NCBI RefSeq assembly: GCF_021018895.1 | Contig: NC_079384.1 | Coordinates: 9,905,140-9,969,139, forward strand | DNA: 64,000 nucleotides | From: Seriola aureovittata | Taxonomy: Eukaryota; Chordata; Actinopteri; Carangiformes; Carangidae | Direction: 5' to 3' | Shown here: piece after piece, positions 52,203 through 64,000 of the stretch | Layout: every line of letters starts with the position of its first letter | Position numbering within the stretch: the stretch's first letter is position 1 | Program-made: the position numbers and the translations under genes | The notes under the pieces: generated by a model | Seen by the model: only the letters and a program-made list of their open reading frames with translations | What the model was told of the DNA's origin: nothing | Databases searched by the model: none

Positions 52203-55200
52203 CGTGAACACTTATGAAACTCTGGTTTTACTAGTTATCCATCTGCACAGATGGGTTCTGAAGGAAAGGACATAAAACAAATCAATGTTCGTTTAAATAT
52301 GAGCTAATATCTTATGTCAGCATAGCTTTTGTTGAAGCAATCAAATGTGCAAATTTTGTCATGAATTATTCACGACAGCAGTCACTCATACTATTAGCTG
52401 ACAGATACTCTGATGTCAGATCAGTCTGAATAAATGCAGAAAATATAATGCAAAAGATAAGCGATGATAGAACATTTGAATGTAACTGCCATAGCAGGCG
52501 CACTATGAGTGAGTCAACAACTATTTTTTTTCTGCTTCTGGCTTCATACTAATGAGGGAAGAAGTTACCATGGTAATAGGAGACACGAGCTACCTTGAGC
52601 TTTGCCAGGCTTTTAATGCACATACGCACAGACACACACGGTGGTTTTGATTTCATCCTCCATGCTGAGGTGAATAAAAGCGAAACCATTAAATACGTAT
52701 GGATATTTAAAGGCACAGTAAAAGAAACCATCAGGCAAGTCTCACTTTTCCCTCTATGATCATCATTATTAAAGGCAGCAACAAATCTCAATGTCAAAAC
52801 GAGCGAGGCAGGGTAATTCCATTTGCTTTGACTTTAACTAAATTTAATTGGTGCCAAAATTGCACTGAAAATTCATACGTAAACATCCATCATTATCATG
52901 GGCTCATTAAATCTGTATTTAAAGCTTTGTATACTAGTTGCAAGACACTTAGTCCTCGATACTCGCAGTATCATCACATTAGAACAAACGCATTCAAATA
53001 TCTTAGCAGTGGAAATTAATATGCTAAACTGTGTCTGTTAAAAACACTTCTTAAAATGCAAAATGCACCCTTATAAATTTTTATGTAATGCTTCTCAACT
53101 TTGGTTTGGCACAGTAATTTAGCTTTTTTATACTATCATCAAGGCTTTATATTTCAATTATAACGAAAAATATTAAAAACCCATACTCATGGTTCACTGT
53201 GTATAAAAAACTCAATACCCATACACATTGTGTTGTAGTTGTATTTCCTCCTCATGTTTCTGTTTTGGCAAGGTGGCAGTATCAAGCTGCTTCAGCTACA
53301 CAGCTAACTTGCAGCAGCTTTGCATCATCTGTGCAGCACAACTGAGCCTCCGTGTTATGTGTTGTTGATACAATGCACACACAAGTTAGGAAGCATTATG
53401 TTGAAAGCAGGCGATAATTTTCAGCGAAGGGAGACCATGTGTCCTACAGATTTTTGCAGGGGGGGGATCTTTTACTCCTTTTAAGTTAAGAAAAAAAGGA
53501 TTTTGCAGTATGAGATGATGTTACTACAAACAGAATATTGCTGTGATAAAGCTGAGAGACTGTATGAGAGGTTAATTATGTAAACGAATTAATTGCCTTT
53601 TTGAATGATCAAGAATTCACTTCTGTGCTGTGTATTGCAGATGCTGATGAGTAAAGAACACACAGCTTCTCAGTGTCTGAATGTCATGACCACTGCTGTG
53701 TGTCACCAAAAGCAACACGATGCTGCAGGTGGTGGCCACCGCTGCAGTGCACCCTCATTCCATCTAATATATTCTACAACGCCCTCCAACCGTGGCTAAA
53801 TGCATGCTTTTGGTTTGCTGAGCACATGTCAGACTGACACTGCCGAGCCCTCACTTCAAAGTCAAAACCTGCATCACTGAACAGGTCCAATATTTTTTTA
53901 ACTAGAAAACTGCTAGAAATGACTGTATTGAAAAATGCAGAAAGAACGTTACTCGGGTTGGGGCGTATCATCAGGAAGAGCTAAGCTGAATGAAGGGCGT
54001 CCATGCGGAATGATCAATTACAACACAGTTATTTCTGAAAGATATTATCAGAGGCCATAAGGTCCTATTTTGTCTCGTGCCCAGGGAGGACTTTAAGTGG
54101 CTCTGGCAAGTTCCGCTTCGCTGAATTACACACATGCCCTCCTGTAACTCACAGACCTCACATACGGAACGAGCCAATGCTTTACTATTTGCACCACCAG
54201 TTAACCTCTCAATAACTCTACCTGGACCTTTTTTTTTTTAAACACACTGATTCGAAATGAAACACCAAAAACACACATTTGATATTTTGCTGAATAACTA
54301 TTAGCATCGCTGCGCTTAAGTGGAAGGACAGGAAAAATGTGCTGCATTTCAGTAGCGGTTATGCAGCACTGAAATTCTGCTGTTAATAATAAGCATAAAC
54401 GTCCTTGTACCGCCCACCTGTATAGATCATAGCTAAAATGCATGGTTCAAGGTACAGTTATATGCAGTATATTAGTGGTGTTTTTTCATTCCAGACTCAC
54501 CATCAAAATAAAAAAGAATTTAAAAAAGTGTGAGTGCTGTGGTGCTGAACACAAGAACAGAAAAACAAGTGACATGATTGGGTATGAAGGCCAGCTCTAC
54601 TACACCTCCTGATAATGTATTCCTCCACCTTTGGCTTTTTTTTATATTTTCATGGGATACGTGGATTCTACTTTTGTGCCCTCAGTGAGTCTGACATCTC
54701 TCCCGAAGAAAACTGTGTCATCATCTTATCGTCTCGCCTTTGCTATCAGAAGTGCACGTCAAAATCATGTTTCTCCTCCTCCTGAAGGCGGATTTGATAC
54801 CGTGGATCTACACAGGACAATACTGAGATTTAGAAGTCTTCTTTGATTTGTGCCGCGTTTGACAGCTGATGCTTGACATTTCAAGTTCTTTATTTTTAGA
54901 TTTCTATGAACTAAACAGACGCTGCATTGACATAGCACTGCAAATTGCAAGAGGAGAATTTGAATACAATAACTGGCATTAATATTTGTCTCGTTAAAGT
55001 TTTAACAATTAATTTTGGAAATTGAAATAGGTTTAAATCATATTTAAACTCAGTCCAGTGTGTTTGGCATTTGTTCCAATTTAAAAAGGTACAAACAAAC
55101 ATAAAAATATACTTTTGATTTGACCTTTTCTGCCAGTTTCTACTATTAAAAGGAGGAAAATTTGGGGGAATTTAGCAGGACACTGGAGTGAGTAATTGCC

Positions 55201-57707
55201 TGCTTTAAATAAACCTCGATTCAGAATGGTTTAATTTGTAGTTATCTATACAGTAATAATTCTGTATGACTGACTGTATGAAGTATCACAAGGCATTTGA
55301 ATTATTGTACGTTTATTGTACTTAGTGTATAAGAAGCCGCTGCACTGATCTGGAAGTAGGTCTTAAACTCACATTTGCATGTTTATTTTGGGCTCCTTAT
55401 TAGCATTGGCAAACATGAACATCAGGCAGAGAGTTGGGGGGGGGGCGTAGCGAGGGAGGAGAGCGGGGGAAATGTTTCATAACAAAATAAATTGATTCCC
55501 ATACGTTCGAAAGTGTGTTCTCATCCAATGATTCAAGTGTTTAAAGATTGTTCTGACATCTTTACTTGTCTCATGTTGGAAAACATCCAGCCATCCATTA
55601 TGCTGTTTTGCACTGTGGCTTGGAGGAGGAGAAGATGACATCAAAGGAGGCAGGAATTGTTGAACCTTTAATTTTTGTTTGGTTTTTACTTTACTTTACT
55701 GTCACGAGGGATGAATGAACAGCAGCACTTCCTCCAGCCCCCTAACCTTTTCTGTTTTAGCTGTGTCCCGGAATGTGGATGGACAATATCTGGGGTTTAT
55801 CTTCACTCACAGTATCTCTGACAGGAAGAAGGACCAGAGGGTAAACATAGTGTACAGTGTAGCATGGATACAGTAATAGCACGGCAGCAACTCTACAGCT
55901 TTTTTCAGCATTCAGCTCATTGTTTTCGTTTGTCAGTCCATATGGTTGAACCCCACAAAAAATAAATAATAAATAAAACCGTGGGAAGCCATTTTCAGCA
56001 AACATAAGTTGACTGTACGTTACCTGCTTAGCATGAAATGGCGAAGATCCGAGTAAACATAAGGCTGGTGAAGAAAGGTGAACATTTTGCGAGCCAAAAA
56101 AGACACGGATAGTTTTCTCAGGAGTTGCTGGACCAAACAAGAGGAAAAAAGACTATTGGAATATTGGAAGGAGGATTGTTTTATGTCATGGAATAAAGGA
56201 AGTTTTAAAGGTTTTAAAGGCTTGATAGTACAAATACTGAACTGTTTCAGCTTCATAGAATTAGGACTCCGCTGCTCTGAATTTGTAATGGTCAGAAATA
56301 CTTTAATGCAGCTATAATAACAGTAGATTTGATTTTCAAATTACTTACTAATACTTGATGCAAAGTGCCTTCAAAATAATTCAATATAGTGATTACTGTC
56401 TCGCAAAAGCACGCCTTAAAAATCTGAAGCACACCTGGAGTTCCAACCATGCAGCAATGACATTAACTTGGCAGAGATTTTTGAATAATATGATAATGTT
56501 CTTCTGAGTTACTGCCGGGACTTCTCCCTGGCAAAAGAAACAACCTTTCAATAAAAGATCTTGCAAACCTGTAATCATTCTTTCACGCAACAGGCACTCA
56601 GCTCAAGAGAAATCGGCAGACAGTGCCTCTAGGTTAGGCCCTCCAGTCTGTCCTGAGTCCTATATGCAGTCATTCAACCGGCGCTAATTATAACCCAGAG
56701 GGTAGTTGCTATGGGTCTTCAGGGTTTCTTGATGCTGCTGTTGAACAGGTGGCACATTGGAAATTGTTGTGCCGGCGACTGTAATTTGACAGGAAACACA
56801 CGCCGACTCTGCCTCCTATCATTTAATTATTTCTAGCCGTCTCACAGTGAAATTATATATCATTATACTATCAAATATACAAGTGCTACAGTGTTATCAT
56901 TAATTTTTTTTATACACAGTTACTACTAAACTACTATCCATTTCTCAAACCCAGTGGTCAGTGAGTTTTAATTAAACGCACAATTTCCTGACTATTTTTC
57001 AACTTTATTTCACCCAGCATTTACTTTTCTGAACAACTTGACTCATCCTCATGTGTTATTTATAATGCACTTTTTTTTTTTCTTTTCTTTTTCTTTTTTT
57101 TTTAAGACGAAGATTTAGACCCTTTAATTCCAGGTAGGTGTACTAATGAGCTGTTTTTCAATTCAGCACCACTCAGCACAACTCTTCCCTCAGAAAGAAC
57201 GTTTCTTATCATGTATTTTTAAAGTGATGCATTTTCACAGTGATACATCAGAGTGATTGCAGAGTTGGAAGCGTGTAGGGTGGGGCCGACATGCAGGATC
57301 ATATCAAGATGAGAGAAGTTTAAGGTCTAAGCAAGAACTTGCAACTCCGCAAATGAATGGCACACGTGTGTACAGAAATCTGCAGTATACATACAATCAC
57401 ATATGAATTAGTTATAAGAATGTTTCCTAGCCTGCTGTTTTTTACTTTGAAGAAAAATAACTAGGTGGCCTGACAGATAAACACTAAAGGCTTGCTAACA
57501 TAGGCAAATAAGTTGTCAAAGGCATAGTTTGTGATTGGATTTGTTGCTTTTTTGGCATTTTAATTATCCCTGCCACATTATACAATGTGTCAAAGTACGT
57601 CAAGGGTATATTAACAGGAGTTATCTGTATGTATTCTCTTGGGCAGTCAAGGTTTGAGTGAGCGCCTGAGGCAAACAAAAGGAAAAAAAGACAGAAAGGA
57701 AAACTGC

Positions 57708-57736
57708 AAAAAAAAAAAAAAAATATATATATATAT
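57708..57736. repeat. (A)n(TA)n tract
   Basis: About 16 A followed by six to seven TA units. Confidence 0.9.
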
Positions 57737-58280
57737 TCAGCTGCTTTTAAGTATGATCAAAGAAGGAGCTTGCAAGAGCCCCATCTTTACACCTATCATT
57801 AAAATGAACCTTATACCAAAGAGGTCATATCCAACAACATTCATGCAAGGTTAATACGTGAGGAAAAGGGCTTTTTATAAGACTGCTACCACTATTAAAA
57901 CTTTTGTCAAATTGAAGACAGAGGTTTGATCACATTTGCTCCCCATGTGCGTCCTAGTTGAATCTACATGGAAGCATTTTCTTTCCATTTGCGTAGTTCG
58001 GTTGTGCAGATCAGAGAATCCGCTGCATCTAATGCGGCCAAAGCATCTCTGATCCCCGGGTTAGTGCTTTGGGTGATTATAGATCTTCGGTGCATTTTAG
58101 GCGCATTCGCACAACGATTTTCCTGTGTGTCATCACTGTAAGAACACAGTCTGTCAGCCTGGAGACAAAAAAAGCAGCTTGAATGAAAATGACCTCAAGG
58201 TTAGTGATTGGAGGGGAAGGGCAGAGAGGGGAAACGTCAATGATGAGAATGAAACCAAATGCTTTACCCACCCACACAAG

Positions 58281-58310
58281 CGCACGCACACACACACACA
58301 CACACACGCA

Positions 58311-58354
<44 letters not shown>
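58281..58354. repeat. (CA)n microsatellite next to the nrg3 5' splice site
   Basis: About 36 CA/CG units with a central CGCACGCG interruption. The nrg3 transcript reads the other strand, so it carries this as a UG repeat starting 18 nt after the 5' splice site. Confidence 0.95.
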
Positions 58355-58355
<1 letters not shown>

Positions 58356-58365
58356 GCACTACCAG

Positions 58366-58371
58366 ACTCAC
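58366..58371 (-). other. nrg3: 5' splice site of the nrg3 EGF exon
   Basis: On the minus strand the exon ends CACTGCAG and the intron starts GTGAGT, an almost ideal U1 binding site. It splits an Arg codon after its second base (phase 2), matching the intron between EGF Cys4 and Cys5 in other neuregulin genes. A TG repeat on the transcript strand starts 18 nt into the intron. Confidence 0.9.
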
Positions 58372-58507
58372 CTGCAGTGTCTGTGAACCCCAGCCACGGT
58401 TTCGATGATGGAGCACTCTCCCTCATTTAGACAGAAGGCCAGATCCTTGTCTTCCACACATGGCTTGAAGACCTCTGAACGTAGACTTGGAAGTGTGGGG
58501 GCCACTG
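58372..58507 (-). CDS. nrg3: Neuregulin 3 internal exon, N-terminal half of EGF-like domain
   Basis: The exon is 136 nt: two bases of a split codon, 44 whole codons, then AG of the next split codon. The peptide opens with a Pro/Ser/Thr-rich linker (VAPTLPSLRSEV). It continues into FKPC, DKDLAFC, LNEGEC and IIET, and ends at HRHC plus a split Arg. This gives EGF cysteines 1 to 4; cysteines 5 and 6 belong to the next exon. The DKDLA-aromatic-C, LN-acid-GEC, IET and H-basic-HCR pattern is what I know of NRG3 and differs from NRG1, NRG2 and NRG4. NRG3 is a membrane-anchored growth factor whose EGF domain binds ErbB4, mainly in the nervous system. The intron cutting between Cys4 and Cys5 is the usual neuregulin position. 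Both splice sites are consensus and there is no in-frame stop. The spacing between Cys1 and Cys2 is 8 residues, where I remember 7 in mammals. Skipping would shift the frame, since 136 is not a multiple of 3. Teleosts may carry more than one nrg3 copy, and I cannot say which this is. Confidence 0.9.
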
Positions 58508-58545
58508 CTGGAGACAGAAACAGAGGGAGACAGATTTAGTTATAG
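58508..58545 (-). other. nrg3: 3' splice site, pyrimidine tract and branch point of the nrg3 EGF exon
   Basis: Read on the minus strand, an ACTAAAT-like branch site (A near 58536, about 29 nt from the exon) is followed by a pyrimidine-rich run of about 25 nt ending CTCCAG. A second AG follows 3 nt later, giving a tandem CAG-CAG acceptor. I chose the first AG as the exon start. The second would start the exon at 58504 and remove one residue without changing frame. Confidence 0.8.
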
Positions 58546-59336
58546 TCGGCCAGAAAAACTAAAAAAAAAGAAAAAGTCTCTTTCTTTCAGTTTTGCATCT
58601 TGAACATTTCTCGTTTCTTTAATCTTTTTGATGTGCTGCCTACTGCAGATGGCCGTCATGCTTGTAGTTCTCCTTCTGCAGTGATTTCTTTTTTTGTACT
58701 AATATGACCACTCTCCTCAGATTGAAAGAGAAGACTTTATTCCTTCCTTGATTTCTGAGACTCGGCGGGCTAAAGGCAGGATAGCCCGGGGAACATCTCT
58801 CTTCATTACGGACTGAGCTAAATTAGCATTTTCTGCCTTAAGATTTGTGACTTTGACATAATGCAAGAGAGAAAATGAAGTAATGATGTAAAGCATGTTA
58901 CTGACTGCTTTAAAATGAATGAATGTTATCGGTGTTGCTACTGCTTTCTGTGTATATGTCTATGCTTTTATTAAACATATGTACTGCATTCCTGCTGTTT
59001 CAAGTTAAGTAGTGTAACCACAACTCCGCAGTGAATTTCGCAGTCTGCTGCTTTGGTAAGAAAGATGTAAGCAAGGGAGAAGATAATGATGTCACACTAC
59101 ACAAAGGCAGAACAGAGACAGAGAAATTGGCCTGATGATGTAGCTTTAATTCTACTCTGACCCTGAGCTGCTCTCACATCAAGAGCATGGCTGCCATGTT
59201 CAAGCACTGCAATGCAGGTTTCTCCACCCTGTGAAATATGCACAGCTGTCAGGCATGTGGTCAGAGCGACGTATAAATAATGTCTGCTAGCATGTGCAAC
59301 CACACGCTAATGTATGCAGATATTCTATCAAACTCA

Positions 59337-59345
59337 TACACGCAC

Positions 59346-59381
<36 letters not shown>
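59337..59381. repeat. (CA)n microsatellite
   Basis: About 22 CA units with two CG interruptions. Confidence 0.95.
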
Positions 59382-59384
<3 letters not shown>

Positions 59385-62300
59385 TACAGTACAGTGACAC
59401 AGAACTTATCATCCAGGAGCTCTTTCACTCCATCATGTAGTCAAGCATTGGAAATTGGATTGGTATTACGCTCAATACCTTGCCAATACAATTGGATTAC
59501 ACATCAGATTCTGCTTTCATCCATTTATACTATTCACGCAGACACGCCATGTGAACGCACAAACATGCACTCACACACCATATTCTTCAAATTGTCATTC
59601 CAGGGCCTATTCCTATCATCCTGTTTTGTGCGAGTCTGCCGAATCTCTGTCTCCCAGTCTGCTTTATGCGTCGCAGCTTCTCCCGGCCAATGGCCTTTTT
59701 CAGCTGAGGCTCTCGCCACCAATTGCGTGCGGCAGAATAAAAAAACTCGGTAATCCGTTTGCTGTGCCCCAGTGCCCAGTTCAATCTGCGTTTTGTTTAT
59801 GGCCATTGATCGATAAATCTGGGGGCTCTTGATGTAAGGCCCAGGAGATGATGAGAGATCAGAGGGAACACAAAAAAAGATATGTGGTGCTCCAGGGGCC
59901 AACCAAGACTCTACTCTGTCAGAGTAAAAACTTTGGAAGATATCATTTAAACCACTTACTGTAGCAGCTCAGATCATATCTTCAGACGCATTTGGGGTCG
60001 TTGACTTTTTTTTTTGTTTGAACCTCATGTAAGAGGATGTATTTAACAGATAAGAAAGGTAATACTTTCACGTTCTGTATCTGTTGCACGTCTTGCATTT
60101 TGATTGCTGCTTAGAATAATTTTTGGATCAGTTCTTATTTATCAGCCCCTCGAGTGGGATGCATATGAAAGTAGGCCGACCTCAAGTCGACTCCCTCACT
60201 CTCTAGGCTTTAAAAGACACCGCATAACATCTTGTAATATTAATTCCACAAATTCCCACAGTGGATTGTTCAAAAGGTTATCTATTCCAAGATGCAACTT
60301 TAATAATAGAAAAATAGAACACAACGTCCCCCTGTGGTACGCACGTCCGTGGCAATAATTGTCACGGCGTTTAAAAGTCCCTCGTAGCTTTTTAATCAGA
60401 CAGCAGCAGTGACCACATGTGAAAAATAACACGTTTGATATACAAAGACAACGCCCGCTGTTAGGTCAGTGGTTCAGGTTGAAACACACGAGGCAGAGCT
60501 TTTCTGACAAAAGAGAAAATTGATTTTGTGCTGTAAGCCTACGCATTGATATATTTACATTGGAAAAGCCAAGGTCATGCTGATAACAGACACCTTTTTA
60601 GTACCTGTATCACAAGTAATCTTATCTGTGCTCAAGCGATTCAAAAGCTTCATTTTTTTTTTTTAAACTTGTTATCTTATGTTTTTTTTTTTTTTTCTTT
60701 GACCCAAAAGAGCTTTAAAGAAGCTTTTGCTGAAGCTCTGCTGCTGGAAAATAGTTCATTTCATTTGTCACATTTTGTTGACAGAGCGGAGGGGTAGGAT
60801 GTGAACTACACAAGGTCATTGTGCTACCAATGACACCGCACTTCGGGAATCAATGATGATATATGATGTCTCCATACATTTGAGCGGACAAAGCTCCCAC
60901 AGAGCTGCAAGGCACGTTATAGCAGCACCTTTTTGTATATTGGTTCTCTGTTTCAGACAGTGAATAGTGAATGTGCCAGTTTCATACCCAGAGGGAGGGA
61001 GGCTGACATGAGTGTCTTAAATTGAACATATTATGGCATACTTTGAATGCGCAAAGGGTTTTTAGAATAGCAGATCTTTGAAATTTCCTGTGGCTTTTAA
61101 TATTCCACTTATAGCACTATACGCAATGATTCATTGGACCTGTACATGTGAAAGTAAAAACACTCATTACAGCATTCTCACTTCCTTAAATCAGAACAAA
61201 AAGTGCTAAGTCTCTCACCTGTCATTCTACAAAGTAAAGGCTGCTTTTCTTTACCAGGCATGAGGTTCCTACAAACAAGCGGGCTGTACTTATTAGCTCT
61301 CAAAAATCAGCAAAAAGACCTCTTAAGCCTTAAAGGATTGCCTCCACTCTTTTAACCCTCTTGGCCACATCGAAGAACAAGTCATCTTCAGATATGTTTG
61401 GCCTCCAGCAATACAGCCTGTCAATTTCTTATGGGTTCCCTTTTCATCACTGTGACAGGCAAGAAATGGTAAAAAATCTGCAGCGTAGCGAGCACGAGTT
61501 GGGCACTTTTGAACGAGCACCTGTCAAACAGGATCCTGTTGAAAAGCTGCGTTCTTTAAATATTCCCCTGTCAGAAATGAAGCAAATTAAAAAAGCAATT
61601 AATCAGTTTCTTGAATGTGTCACAGGAGAGTGGTGATTATGTGGAGTTGTATGTTTTGATGTTTTTTTTTTTTTTTTTTCTGTGCCGCCATTTGTTAACA
61701 ATCAAGGGACTGACCCTGAACATATCAGTGTAAACCCTGTAATTGATCCAAGCAGTCAGACCAACTACAGAACTTATTTTGGAAGATGTTTTTCTATGAA
61801 ATCAGTACTGAAAGCCTATCATACTTTTTTAAATTGAGTCTTCATCTTCATTATTGAGGTAATAGCTGATAAATGATGTGTCCCTTGCATTTACTTAATA
61901 TTAAGATGTGGTGTCACGACTAATTATGACAAACATACAAGTTGCCATTCGCTTCTTTTATTAACACTTACAATGAAGCCTCTTTACGAAATCAAACCCT
62001 TGTAATGCATGGCTCTAGCAAACTCAGACTGTTAGGGCCCTTTAAAAAAAACACCATCAGGTACCTTTAAAAAAAAAAAAATGGAGGAAAATGTGCTAAT
62101 AAATGGCAGCTGCATTGGAAGCATGATTCATCCTGGACTCTTTGAAATCATTTTCACGTCTCTCACTCTCCCCGTTGCACAAAGGCAATCCAGATTGCCA
62201 ATTCCCCCGGTAACTTTCAAGGAATCTACTGGCTGGGGATCACAGATTCAGATGATGCTTCAGAGACCAGAGTTATCTGAGAGGAATACTGAGGCTGGAA

Positions 62301-64000
62301 GTTCTTCTCAGTCGTTACTATTGAATCGCTTTCAATCAATATCATCAAAAAAGTCTAACAGCTTAAACTAAATATAGGATTTTTTTCATTCTGAAACATA
62401 TCATCATTTCGGATGGGGGGTGAAATCATTACATACAGATCTGTTATTGTAACATAAAGGTTTCAATAACTCCACAATAAAACCATAGTCCCATGAGTTG
62501 AAACTGCAACTGGTGAATCAAAATAAAGGTGAATGTTAAGCTAAATGCATGATAAAAAAAGACACATGATATGTGAATACACTGCGTTTTTTATACAGTA
62601 AAAGGGAAAAAAAGTCACAGTACTACATTTTCTTCTCTGCATACATGTACAGCTAATCAAAACTAAAAGCAATAAAACTGGGCCACTGTTTGCAGATATT
62701 TTGCTGCACAATGCAGCATGGATCTGAGTTTTTGTGTTACTTTTCTGCCACTAAGACATTGTCGGTGTTTGCCTCCTGCTTAAACTTTGATCATTTGGTA
62801 TTGCAGCATGTAACAAACTCAGCTCCATAAAACAAGCATCATTTCTAACAGATGCACTCGCCTTGACATGATAGCCATGAAAATTTGGGTAGAATTGTGA
62901 TGCATCACTTCTTCATGCCCTGTGATTCGCTTAAATGGAATAAATGGTGAATGCTCCATTTATAATCCTTTGCTCCTGTTATTGTCAGTGGCATATGTCA
63001 CCTCTGTTTCACAGTCCCACTTTCACTTTCTAACTCCAATGCTTGATTACTTTCAACTGTTAATTACGGTGCAGCTGAAAGTGGTGGTTTTTATTACAGT
63101 TTTTTGCAGCCCTGATTAAAATCCAATTTTAAAATCTCGCATTATGCTTTCATAAAGTTGGAAAAGAATTGTCACAGAAAAAGCTTTCAAGTAATTGTCA
63201 TATGGAGGCCTTAGTGCTCTTCATATAGTCCGTATTCTGTATGAAATGTATATAGACATGCGCTCTTACTGTAGACAGAGCATGCTGGTACAGACAGCAC
63301 AAGAGACAATGCCATTTACAACTAACATTTTCCCTCTATGACTTCCTTCTAATGTGCTCATTAGTGTTCTTGTACTGAGCCTTATCCCCCAGGAGACTGT
63401 GGTCGGGCGAGAACTGCAGCACACATCAAAGAGGGCCTTACTACGTAAAGGGGAGAGTCCTAAGAGAGCCTGCTGATTGCTTACCCATCATGCAATGCTG
63501 CCTTTCAGACAGGATGATGTTCAGAGAAATATATATAGTGCACTTGATATGGACAAAACATTAGCCTTGACAAAAATGAACAGCATGTTAGCGTAGTTAT
63601 GTACACTGACACCTGTTGATATAGATTTGCAGCTCTTTTGCACCATATGAATGAAGGGTCCAACATATGGTTGCCATATGGCTATCCCAAAAAAAGGGAA
63701 AGTTAAAAAAGTGACATCGAAATGATGTCACATTAGAGATTAAAGCTTCATTTCCAAGCATCCTAAACATCTCTGGAAAACCAGTTTTGCCTCCTAAATG
63801 TGAAGGCAACAGCAGCTAAGCTAACAGTAGTACTGATGATACTAGTCTTGCTTGAGTTACTGAGCCCCATCACAAAGCTCATTCTCTATACATGGCAACT
63901 ACTATACAGTACACTGTTGTAGCTGAGGTCCACACAAAAGTATAAATCAATTTGTCTGATATTTCAAAGGTCAGTGTTATGTCACATAGGACAACAAGCA

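Larger units (their letters stand above)
47485..58275. other. Unique intronic sequence leading up to the nrg3 exon
   Basis: No further exon recognised. Holds a CTT/ATT repeat, a CA repeat (52142-52200), several A and T tracts (48347-48360, 49855-49869, 51037-51049, 57070-57104) and unique blocks at 50090-50480 and 56640-56840 that could be conserved elements. Confidence 0.5.
58508..64000 (-). other. nrg3: nrg3 intron upstream of the EGF exon (continues past right edge)
   Basis: This is the 3' part of the intron preceding the EGF exon. It contains a CA repeat (59337-59381), a GC-richer unique block (59590-59905), T tracts near 60653, 60680 and 61662-61679, and otherwise unremarkable unique sequence. 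No exon was recognised. The open frames at 59280-59753 and 61361-61636 show no familiar domain. Confidence 0.75.

Noticed and set aside
53605..53799. Plus-strand frame preceded by TATTGCAG, considered as an exon of a nested gene
   Set aside because: There is no long pyrimidine tract, the downstream 5' splice site is weak and the translation has no known domain.
58125..58430. 101-codon plus-strand frame over the nrg3 exon
   Set aside because: It is the antisense shadow of the exon plus the CA repeat. The coding signal and splice sites are on the minus strand.
61361..61636. 91-codon plus-strand frame
   Set aside because: No recognisable domain or splice support. Possibly conserved non-coding sequence, but nothing visible shows coding.

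Overview
The window looks like intronic DNA of a ray-finned (teleost) fish. It has moderate to low GC, many CA/CT microsatellites and A/T tracts, and short decayed copies of repeat families I recognise as teleost-wide. There are no operons, ribosome binding sites or long open frames. Nearly all open frames over 60 codons are chance frames, many of them running through CA repeats.

I recognise one coding exon. It lies on the minus strand at 58372-58507 and encodes the N-terminal half of the EGF-like domain of a neuregulin, best matched to neuregulin 3 (nrg3). It has a consensus 5' splice site, a tandem CAG-CAG 3' splice site, a long pyrimidine tract and a plausible branch point. In mammals NRG3 is a giant gene with very long first introns. 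Under that reading, 1-58371 is the intron downstream of the exon and 58508-64000 is part of the intron upstream. I could not find the next exon, which should carry the last two EGF cysteines, so it probably lies beyond the left edge.

Intron content from left to right: rearranged pieces of a dispersed repeat (4318-5545) and a tRNA-derived SINE remnant (5647-5862); an unexplained patch open on both strands with a good minus-strand 3' splice site (8290-8616); a DNA-repeat fragment (11333-11420); a (CCCA)n-(A)26 tract (13981-14038); a G-run cluster (18118-18141); teleost repeats at 19101-19550 and 20630-20842; a 105-bp CA repeat (23689-23793); a non-autonomous DNA transposon with 14-bp inverted ends in TTAA (24433-25141) and a truncated relative (38147-38405); a LINE/SINE-like tail (26441-26513); an L2-like LINE fragment (36600-37240); a second non-autonomous DNA transposon (46975-47480); and a UG-repeat (transcript sense) beginning 18 nt after the exon's 5' splice site.

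Several unique stretches look like possible conserved non-coding elements, but that judgement rests on sequence texture alone. I found no new enzyme system, CRISPR array, structural RNA gene or intact mobile element.
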